NCBI GenBank assembly: GCA_030068075.1
Contig: CM057829.1
Coordinates: 84,063,132 to 84,127,131, forward strand
Source of the DNA: Paguma larvata
Lineage: Eukaryota > Chordata > Mammalia > Carnivora > Viverridae
Direction: 5' to 3'
DNA: 64,000 nt
Part shown: one piece after another, positions 55,159 to 64,000 of the stretch
How positions within the stretch are numbered: the first letter of the stretch is position 1
Layout: the number at the start of each line of letters is the position of its first letter
Notes under the pieces: generated by a model
Database searches by the model: none
Told to the model about the DNA's origin: nothing
Seen by the model: only the letters and a program-made list of their open reading frames with translations
Made by a program: the position numbers and the translations under genes

Positions 55159-57649
55159 AATATGTGTTCATAGTGGTCATGCAATTATGAACACAACTAG
55201 GACTGGGAATAATTTATGTTGGAGAATTTGAGATATTTGCTGGCTAGTTAGAATTTTAAACTGCATTAAGATTTCACTTCATCAGTAGGTGACCGTGCTC
55301 TATTCCCAAGGGTGAGCAAATCATTCAAGTTTCATATCACTTCTAATTTTACCATGGATCTATTGAAAATGCAAAACCTGCTGGGTTTTCCCATTTCTAT
55401 TCAGATCTTCAGATTCTATTTTATGTTAAAAGACTTTTGTATTCATTCCCTCCGTTTCTTTCTCTCCTTCTGTCTCTCCCTCAATCTTCCTACTTCCTGT
55501 CTACACATCCATTCTCCCTGAACGGCAGCATTTTAGTAGTAATTTTTTGGATTATTTTGATGTATCGTGTTTCCTTCTATTATTTTGGAGAGCAGGTGAG
55601 ACAAACCATCAAGGCCTTCCAGATTGGTATGATATTTTCTTTGACTTTCATCTTTCTAGAGTTTACAGCATAAGTGTGAACTCCTTCCTTGCAGCTGATG
55701 ATTTTTTGTGTGTGCGTATCCTAATTACTCGTATATGTGTATATGTGTGTGTATGTCATTGATTTTGCTTGATGACTTCAGGAATCCAGTTTCACTCTGC
55801 CATCTTTAAACAAATTATTACTTTAAGATTTCCTAAATAGTATGAAATTATTACATTAATTTCTGAATCTTCAAAATCCATAAATTAATTTTTTTCAAAG
55901 CTACAAATCCAACAAAATTAAATTTTGATTAACGGTTTAATCTTATGGATGATTTTTTTTCTTCTGAAATGACATTGCTGCTGAAAAATGCAAATTTATG
56001 CTGACTGTATCATAAGTGGTTTGATTTTGATGAGCTGATACTGTCTAGGTTCAGGTGATACCTTGGTTTTCCCCCTCGTTTTTTCTATTTACTATGGCTT
56101 TTCTTTGATGTGAACATATGTGTTAGGTGCCCTTCCTTATTTGTGCCCTTATTCATTATTATTTTATAAGTTCAACGTCCCAGAGACTGTGAACACTGAA
56201 CTCACTTGGCACCCTTTACTGTAATGTGGTCTAGGATAAGAATTAAGGGAATTATTTTTTAATTTCATTGAAATGGAAACACAACACTCCAAAAATTATA
56301 TAGGCTCTTCACATACCACAGCGAAGATGCCAGTAACTTTTTTCTTAGTTTTTGTACCTCTAGAGCTGTGTAAGGTAAGGTATCAGGCAGGTTAATCAAC
56401 AGGCAGTTCATCTGAACTGGGATGCATTAGAGCAGTGCTCTAGGGTCTTCATAACTTCGTTTGGAAACACGTGCTGTTGAAGTCAAGTGTTGATGATACA
56501 AAGAAAAAAATTAGCCATAAATGGAAACTCAGCCCACATGGAGTTTAAGACTTACCTTTCTTAAGGCATACGCTAAAGCATTTCAACTTATGTGTCTATT
56601 TTCTTTTTAAAGTCCTGGGTCCTTTAAATGTGTTACCTCCGTGTTTTCATTTTTCAGAGCTGTATGATCAGCAGCATCTTTGCTCTGTAAGGGGAAAGTA
56701 AAATCCCGTTGTGCTAGTGTCATTTTTGACATAGTTCTTAAAAATAAAAAAAAAAAGGAAAGAAAGAAGAAGGAAGGAAAGTATCAAGGATGAAATTACG
56801 CTCCTCTTGAGCCTCTAATTTTCCCATGAATGAATTGTAAAGTAAGCATATGTTCTTTTTCCAGAGGAACGTGTCTTCATAACAGATCAGAAGTCACCTT
56901 TAAATGCTGACTACAAAGAAACCTTCAGTTTCTTATTCTGCAGAGGCAATTTTTGCCTCTTTTTGCTGAGCTGCCAAAAGGAGAATATCTAAAAATAATT
57001 ATTTCTGCCAGTTGAGTAATTAATGATGGCCTTGCCAAATGACAATTTTATTGAATGACACTAGATAAGATGGATTAGATTTTTATTAAATGGCAATTTC
57101 AGTGTTTCAAGGACTCCATGAAGGCCCCAAGAAGAGTGTTCAGGCTCAATCAGGGAAAGGTGTTTTACTTTTCATGTTGACAACAAATGTGTGGCAAATA
57201 CAATTATTTTTCTATCAAAATCAACAAGTTAATCTGTATAGCCTCACTTTGCTCTTCTTACTTATTTCATGCCTAAAATTATTAGAGAATACGAATTAAC
57301 AGATATTTATTCTTGCCGACCGACCTAAACCAGTTGTTCTTCAGCTTTTTATGTATAACTCTTCTAGGGATCTAAGGCCTTGCCCTTTTCACCACTTCCC
57401 TTGCTTCCATCAAACTTGCACCAATGATAAAGAGGATAGGCGTTGTGTTTCCCAGCACACTGAACCGCCTGGCTCCCTGTTTTTACCATATTCACTGCCG
57501 AAGACACGAGAAAAGAAACAAACACTGGAATCTATGCATATCCTTCAAGGAGACTAAGAGACAGTAGTTAAATAGATCTGTGACCATAAACGGATGCTAT
57601 TTTAGCAAAACATGTGTCAGCTTCCAGAAGTCAGCCTCTGCCTTGTTTT
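55159..57649. other. Unassigned sequence
   Basis: About 2.5 kb without a supported gene or named repeat. An A/GAAA-rich run lies at 56,741-56,780. Small frames at 55,312-55,762 and 57,090-57,557 show no domain. Confidence 0.4.
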
Positions 57650-58720
57650 CTCTCTCTGATCTCACATCGCCTACCCCGGGAACTCTCCCAACCTAGTAAT
57701 GTCTCGATGCTGGAGCGCGACAGGGCTCAGTCTTAGGCCGTTGCCTTGTTCTCTCAGTGATCTCACCGAATCCCGTGTCTTTAACGTACCATCCATGTGC
57801 TGACAGTCAAACTGTGGACACGATCCAGAGCTCTATCGAAGTGCCGGTCTCTTTACATACTCCACAGGCCACTTAACATCTCTACTGGAATGTCTAATAA
57901 GCCTTTAAGAACAATCTCTGGAAACGAACTTCTGATTTTTCCTGACAAATCTGTGCTCCTCACTGACTTTCACATACCACTTAATGGCAAAGATAATAAT
58001 GATTTTTAAAAATAAAAATGTTAATGTCATCTTGTTTCTTTCTCTTATACCACACAGTCTGTGAGGAAGTCCTGCCAGCTCTGCCGTGAAAAAATATATA
58101 TACTCCAACCATTTTTCACCATATCCTTTAGTACCACTCTGGTACTACCCTCACATTTCGCCTGGAATCCTGCAATTATTTAATGATTGATTTATTTCTT
58201 TCAGCCCATGGCCTTTCTACTACAATCTATACTCAGTACAGAAGCCAGAATGATCCATTTGAAATGTAAGCCAGATAATGTCACTTCTCTACGTAAGGCC
58301 CTGTGATAGCTCAACATTCTACTCCAAATACGTCATTAAAGTCCAATTTAATTCACTTTCTTCTGGGACCATCCTGCTTTTTCTCACATTCTCACAGGCT
58401 GGCATCAGTCACACTGAATTCTTACTTTTTCTTAAACCCAGAAAGAATGTTCCCATTTTGCTGTTTCCTTTATCTATAACACTAATCTCCCCAATATTCT
58501 CTAGGCTTTCTCCCCGCCCCTCCCTGTCTTGTTCTTTAAATCCTTCTTTATCATCTTTTCCTTGAGGCCTGCCATGATACTGTTCTCTTCTGTTTCTCCT
58601 TTTATCTGCCTTCTAACATACACCACACTTTACTTCTTATTTTTGGTATCTATTTTCTACATCTCCTGTTAGAATGTAAGCTCCTTGAAAGCACTGAAAT
58701 CTGTTTTGGTTACTGAGCAG
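57650..58720 (+). mobile_element. L2 LINE, about 1.1 kb of ORF2 3' part and 3' UTR
   Basis: The longest L2 here, with blocks in order: CAGGGCTCAGTCTTAGGCCG, 'acatctctactggaatgtctaataagcc', 'gaaacgaacttctgatttttcctgacaaatctgtgctcc', 'ctgtgaggaagtcctgccagctctgcc', 'gaagccagaatgatccatttgaaatgtaagccagataatgtcacttct', 'aaggcctgccatgatactg' and 'tagaatgtaagctccttgaaagcactgaaa'. Stops and indels are frequent. Ancient, inactive. Confidence 0.82.
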
Positions 58721-59070
58721 CGATAGCCATTTTCTCCAATCAGCCTGTTCTCTAGACAAGGGCATCCCGACCAGCTAGGTCTCTCTTCCTTTTGCCTAAA
58801 AGTGAGCTTGCCTCCAAATACTGATTCATTTGACCCAGTCAATAGACTAACTAACAATTGAGAGCTCTTGCTGGACTGAAATTTCTGCTAATCCACTTAC
58901 TGCTAAACTTCCGCATCTCAGTGTCACAAAGAGGAGTGGGGAAGTTTGGATATCTAATATGATTAATCAAATCGTTACATTTCCCAATGTGGGAATGCCC
59001 TTTTCATAACAGTCATGCTTCCAGTATGCAGTTCTATATTAGGCTGATTTTTCACTTAGAATGTAATTGT
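58721..59070. other. Unassigned sequence
   Basis: No gene or named repeat recognised. Confidence 0.4.
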
Positions 59071-59264
59071 TTTTTTTTAATTTTAGAGGCAGAGAGAGCA
59101 CATGTGTGTGCAACTAGGGGAGAGGGGCAAAGGGAGAGGATCTTAAGCAGACTCCATGCTTGGTGCAGAGCCCAGTGTGGGGCTGAATCCCACACCCCTG
59201 GGATGATGACCTGAGCCGAAACCAAGGGTCAGATGTTCAACCGCCTGAGCCACTAAGCCGCCCC
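59071..59264 (-). mobile_element. SINEC (diverged)
   Basis: Reverse-oriented: shortened TTTTTTTTAATTTTAGAGG tail, CACATGTGTGTGCAACTAGG replacing most of the GA tract, AGACTCCATGCTTGGTGCAG, head CCGCCTGAGCCACTAAGCCG. The open frame at 58,987-59,214 is an artefact of it. Confidence 0.85.
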
Positions 59265-60084
59265 TACACATTTTATAGTGGGGTTCATGTGCACGATTTG
59301 TACACAAAAACAGTGTCCTTTTAACTGTAGTTTCTATATTTATATTACTACCATGAGTATATTTACTTTTTTTGTCAAAATATATTAAAAACTAACGGTG
59401 AACTCAGGCTGCTTATACACAGAGATACAGAATGAAATGAGCAGCAGCTGAAAACCCTATCTTATTCAAGACTACACTAATGGCAAAGTTTTTTTTTCTT
59501 GAAAGCTTGGGATTTCAAAGCATAGCTGACAATATTGCATAATGCTATTTGGCAAGTAGAATTTCTACAGAATTGGAAACTTCAGAAATTCTAACAATGC
59601 ACTAATTTTAGTTTTTGAGTACTAAAATTTATGCTCACTGTTTACTAGGAAGTAGCCTTAATCTTTCATAAAATGAGAGTCTGTGGAATTGTATCATTGT
59701 AGTATAAGAACTAAAAAAGGAATCGTGTCTGCAATTTATCTGTAACACATCTGAAAGGGCCTAGAGATATGAACATCAATATTTTAAGAAGTTCCAGCTT
59801 CCTTCCAGCTGACACAGTCATTGGTTGTCTGTCACAAGTAGAGCAAATCCCGCCTGCAGTGGTGGCTCACATAAAACTGGTATGAAGGAAAGCTAGTCCA
59901 CATTTTTACACATATTTTCACTTTATGGCACTCCACCCCTTCAACTTCTTCCAGAACTCTAGCCCTCTGTGACCACGTAATGGTTGACAACTAGGACTAT
60001 AGGATTTCGTGGAAGAAAACTTTAAAAATGAGTTGATAAGAGTGCCTTTATATTTCTTATCTACTTCGATTGGGAAAATGCCCA
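59265..60084. other. Unassigned sequence
   Basis: No gene or named repeat recognised. Confidence 0.4.
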
Positions 60085-60245
60085 ATAAGGCCGGAAGAGA
60101 GTTACCGGTCCTATTCCACAGAAGAGGAAATATATTCGGAAAGGGTAGATGACCCAAAGTTGCTAAGCTGGCAATAAGTAGAATCATGACACAGCACTGA
60201 TATCAAGTTCTTTTGACTTACAACCCAAGGCTTTCTATTCTGCCA
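60085..60245 (-). repeat. MIR
   Basis: 'attccacagaagaggaaatatattcggaaagggtagatgacccaaagttgctaagctggcaataagtagaatcatgac', then 'ttcttttgacttacaacccaaggctttctattctgcca', follows the reverse MIR order. Ancient. Confidence 0.7.
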
Positions 60246-60706
60246 TAAAATTAGAAAGTTGGACTAGATGATTTCTCAAGTCTCCCTGTGCTAATACGTC
60301 ATGGTTCTCTCATTCTAATCATGGAGAGAGAAAGGATGACATGGTGTGAAAGGATGGGTAAGATATTGATGGTGTCAAAAAAGGAAGGAATTTCACATGT
60401 TTATATAACCCATCAAACCAAGTAGTAATTTCTATTCAGAGAGTTGGTTGGAGTTCTGTATCTGTTACACACATCATTTAATTAATTCCTTTGCATCTAC
60501 TGACAAACAGATCAAAAGCTTTTATTAATTTTTTTCCTGGAGATGTTAGATCTAAAGGATACAGACTTTCTAAAGGAGAAAAAAATTACATTATATGATT
60601 TCTAAATAAAAACCCAATTATTTGTAATAGGATATTTAGTCAACAGTAGACTAATTATTACCCTTCTTTGTGTCATAATTTTCATGTTTCACTGATTTTT
60701 TTTCCT
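60246..60706. other. Unassigned sequence
   Basis: No gene or named repeat recognised. Confidence 0.4.
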
Positions 60707-60722
60707 CCAGTAGACTGTCTTT

Positions 60723-60912
60723 TTAAAACATGTTTTATTTATTTTGAGAGAGAGAGTGGGGGGGGGAGGGGCATAGCAAGTGATGGGCAGAGGATCCAAA
60801 GCAGGCTCTGCACTGACAGCAGAGAATCCGATGTGGGGCTCAAACTCACCAACCACGAGATCATGACTTGACCTGAAGTCAGGCACTTAACTGACTGATC
60901 CACCAGGCACCC
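60723..60912 (-). mobile_element. SINEC with G-rich run
   Basis: Reverse-oriented SINE: ACATGTTTTATTTATTTTGA tail, a GA region containing a nine-base G run near 60,759, CGATGTGGGGCTCAAACTC, head decayed to CTGATCCACCAGGCACCCT. Target duplication CCAGTAGACTGTCTT / CCAATAGACTGTCTT (60,707 and 60,919). Confidence 0.93.
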
Positions 60913-60934
60913 TGCTTTCCAATAGACTGTCTTA

Positions 60935-61805
60935 AGTGTACATCCCTACCTAAAAGGGGAGTAAAAAGAAAAGAAAAAAACCATCAAGGCCAGAATGAAT
61001 CAATTGTCTCTGCTCCCCAAACAATATTATGGTGCATTAGTAAAAACAATAAGCATCAATATTTAAAGATCATATTTCAAAGATCAGATGGGTTTAACTC
61101 ACCATATTTTACATAAAGGAAAACATCATTGGTCAACGAGGTTAAATATCGGCTCTGGAATCCAGGTTTTTCTAAGTCCCAGATGAATTTGCTTTTTAGA
61201 TAATTATTGTGATTTTTTTCAACAAATAAAGGAAAAATTTGGTATTCACAATATTTTATTTGTCAGGAAATTATAATATATCCCTTTGTGGTAAAGCTTA
61301 TCAATATTACAAATATTAGACCCCTTTGAACTAAGTAAGAAATCCAAACCCTTATTCCATTGACTTACAACTAAGGGGATATAAAAAAGAAGATGACAAC
61401 CAAGGATGATTAAGTTTTCCTTTTTCTTCTCTGGTAACTCCTCATTTAATGAAAATATTTAGTTTAAAAGCAAAATAAAACAAAAATCTTGTATGGCAGT
61501 AAGTTAAATAATCATGTACTTTCTTTGAACCCGAGCAGAATGTTTTATTCATTGTATCAGTGTTCTAAGTACCTGCCAATTATGTTAGGGTAGTACTAGA
61601 CAATTTCATGGCTATTAGCCAAACTCTGTGCAGCTTAATATATACACGGCCTGCTTTATATTTCAAAGATTAGGTTCAAATAAGGTTGAAATTTTATTTG
61701 GATTAGAAATTTTTGTATTTTTATTTCTATCAATATTAAGTAGATATTCTTTCCATTTCATATTTGAAATTTATAATTGCTTTTAGCATTCCCACATGTT
61801 AAGAG
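60935..61805. other. Unassigned AT-rich sequence
   Basis: No gene or named repeat recognised. Confidence 0.4.
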
Positions 61806-61820
61806 AAAATTAATATGTAT

Positions 61821-61912
61821 GTATTATTGTTGAATCACTATATTGGACACTAGAAACTAATATAACACTGTTAACTAACTGGAATTAAAATAAAAACTTA
61901 AAAAACAACAAC
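61821..61912 (+). mobile_element. Carnivore L1 3' tail, 92-bp stub
   Basis: Severely 5'-truncated L1: TTGAATCACTATATTGGACA, 'actagaaactaatataacactgttaactaactggaattaaaataaaaactt', then an A-rich tail. This 3' terminus is characteristic of carnivore L1s. Target duplication AAAATTAATATGTAT / AAAATTATTATGTAT (61,806-61,820 and 61,913-61,927; 14/15). Confidence 0.85.
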
Positions 61913-61927
61913 AAAATTATTATGTAT

Positions 61928-64000
61928 CTTCACGGTAGTTTTAGGGTCCTTTAGCTATTAAAACTAAATTAAACTTTCTCTGGTTAAATAATCTGATAAT
62001 CATATTTATAATTGAATGAATGGAAAGATACATCTAAATCTATGAATAGTGAAAACACAATTATATGTACTCAATAGCATGACATAGGAGATAGATTGCT
62101 TATTTAAAATGCACTAATTCAAACTATGATTTTTAGGAAACTGCCTGTCATACAGAGAGCACTCAGCAAATTGTTAACTCTTCTCATTATGTGTCGGTAT
62201 TCCCAACCAGTCCAACTTTCCAAACATATTAATTTCTAAGGAATTACACTAGATAAATTTCACTTCCATTTTCCTCATTTCCCATGATCACTGTAAAAGA
62301 GAGAGCTAAGAAGACACAAAAATCACAGGGTCATTTAAAGGCTTAGAAATTCATTACATAGACAGATTGACAGATATTGCCTATTCCCAAACAAGTTTTG
62401 ACCACTACTCAGATTGATAGTTTCCACTTATACCTCAGTTTCTTTGATATTATGGCTAGTGGTAGAGTGTAGCTAGTGTGGTTGGATCTGTTTCATTGAT
62501 ATGGCCTTAAACTTCATGAGAATAATGTACATATGTTAAATTTTGCATATCCCAAACCGTAGTACAACTCTTGATAGATTTTTTTTTTACATTCAAAATA
62601 CTTTGTGCACTGAATTTAATGGTTTTTAAATGAAACTATAGACTCCCTCCCTGCTTTTTTAGTAGCAAGTTGGTACAGGTTTATTTAGGTTAGTTTTGTT
62701 TTTACCTTCTTTTAGAGTAGAAAAGTATCCAGTAACACATGCAAATATTAGCAAACAAAGTATTGATTTTTCTGGGCCTTTGGAATAAACAGAGTTTTCT
62801 CCAGTTTTGGGGAGTTTTCATTTCATTTAGCGGCAACGACCTCTACTTTTTGTGTCTTCAATATACAGTGTCTTTTGTCAGTACAGTGGGTAAGCTGATA
62901 ATACACATTTCCAATTCCTACCACTCATAATGCCAAGCATAAGTTTCAGATAATATTAATACTAGATTTAAAGAACAAACATAAGAAAAAAAATTAAAAC
63001 TCCAAGTAACAAAACAGAGGAAACATCAAGGTAGAACAATTGCCATCTATCAGGAACCATGAGCTAAGGGTGTTAAATGCAAATCTAGTGGTTGGGACCA
63101 AGTCTGTAATGTGTATGGGGACAAAAGGCAGAGACTTGGATCCAATCAGAGATAGTATACTGTACTTGAGCTTCTATAAAAATATAGCTCAGTGAAAAAA
63201 TTCCCAATAAATGGAAAGATGATGAGAAAATCTCCATCTTTCAGCCTATAGAAGCTACCAGAAAGCCTACTGTCTGGCCGGTACTTACAGTGGAGGATTG
63301 GGATAAGGATTAAAAATCACAGAACTATATCATGAGCTGAGGTCAAGTCCAAATTCACACTCATCACAAGATGTATGAACCCAATCAAAAATGATAATTC
63401 ATGTTTATTTACTATTAATATACTAATCATGATTAAATAATTCTATTAAACAGATATCACTGTGGTCCCCTTAGAAGCATATAATCTAAGACTCAAAGAA
63501 TCTCGCTGTCTCCACTGACAAACATATATAAACCTAGCTGGAAAAAAAAAAAAAGCCCCCAGTAAAAAATTATATACCACTTGAGGAAACACAACTTGCT
63601 TATTCAGTTGGATATTTCGTCTTTTGAATATTCCTCATTTTGCTTTTCCTAATCAAAACAGCTCAAAGACTTTGCATAATGGTGGAAAAATTTAAATATC
63701 TACTCTGCTGAATAGAGTTATAAAACAAAATTTACAAAATGCATCCCTGAGAAACAACTGCTAAAATTTGCTTTATAATAACAGTTAAAGGCATCATTAA
63801 TTTAATTAATTATGCCTGACCTCATTCGCAAAGCAGATATGCAGTAAACATAATCATCTCTAGAGTACTGTTTTTATCTTTTATCAAAAACTTTAAAGAA
63901 CTTAAAAGGATTTTTACTATTAGCCCATGACTGTATTTAAAATACTGTAGTTTGTCACCAAATAAAACATACTTTGAAACTGATTTTCTGTTGAAGTGAT
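61928..64000. other. Unassigned AT-rich sequence
   Basis: About 2 kb to the window edge with no supported gene, RNA or named repeat. A 13-A run occurs near 63,542. Confidence 0.4.

Noticed and set aside
1..64000. CRISPR array, operon, riboswitch or other prokaryotic feature
   Set aside because: Repeat content, codon-poor AT-rich DNA and SINE/LINE structure show a mammalian nuclear genome. The spaced repeats seen are microsatellites or SINE copies.

Overview
This window is mammalian nuclear DNA, almost certainly from a cat-family carnivore. The main evidence is at least 22 copies of a tRNA-Lys-derived carnivore SINE (head close to GGCGCCTGGGTGGCTCAG, then a CT-rich body and an A-rich AATAAA-type tail) in the felid SINEC_Fc form. 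A carnivore-type LINE-1 (L1) and an L1 3' tail typical of carnivores support this. No intact protein-coding gene, rRNA or functional tRNA gene is visible. It reads as intergenic or deep intronic, AT-rich, repeat-loaded sequence.

Layout. 1-3,600: mostly unassigned AT-rich DNA with one SINE, a MIR and an L2 3' end. 3,600-10,800: a stack of nested insertions. An old minus-strand L1 carries a MER2-type DNA transposon, then a SINE, then a younger minus-strand L1 of about 3.9 kb whose ORF2 remnant is joined directly to 5'-UTR-like sequence. 10,800-12,000: three minus-strand SINEs with repeated target sites, an AT microsatellite and a 52-bp perfect palindrome. 12,000-17,900: mostly unassigned, with a MER5A-like element, two SINEs and a CpG-rich patch. 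17,960-19,525: an old plus-strand L1 3' end split by a SINE whose CT tract has expanded into a minisatellite, followed by an L2 3' end. 19,525-26,850: mostly unassigned, with SINEs, a MIR, a CA microsatellite and one weak candidate exon (22,190-22,287). 26,850-29,600: old minus-strand L1, SINEs and a MaLR-like LTR. 29,600-35,050: a conserved-looking non-coding patch, an L2 split by an L1 3' end, and two probable solo LTRs. 35,480-43,600: a SINE inside a SINE, an old plus-strand L1 with a decayed endonuclease region, and an inverted L1 5'-UTR segment abutting an L1 3' end. 43,600-57,600: mainly unassigned DNA with few recognisable repeats. 57,650-64,000: about 1.1 kb of L2, two SINEs, a MIR and a 92-bp L1 stub.

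No genes work together here. The biology is retrotransposition history: which element landed in which, internally rearranged L1 copies, target-site duplications and repeat expansion inside SINE tails. I found no convincing undescribed system. The best leads are the 5'-UTR/ORF2-fused L1, the triplicated insertion sites, the SINE-borne polypyrimidine minisatellite and the candidate exon. Family names rest on recalled consensus features, not on a database search.
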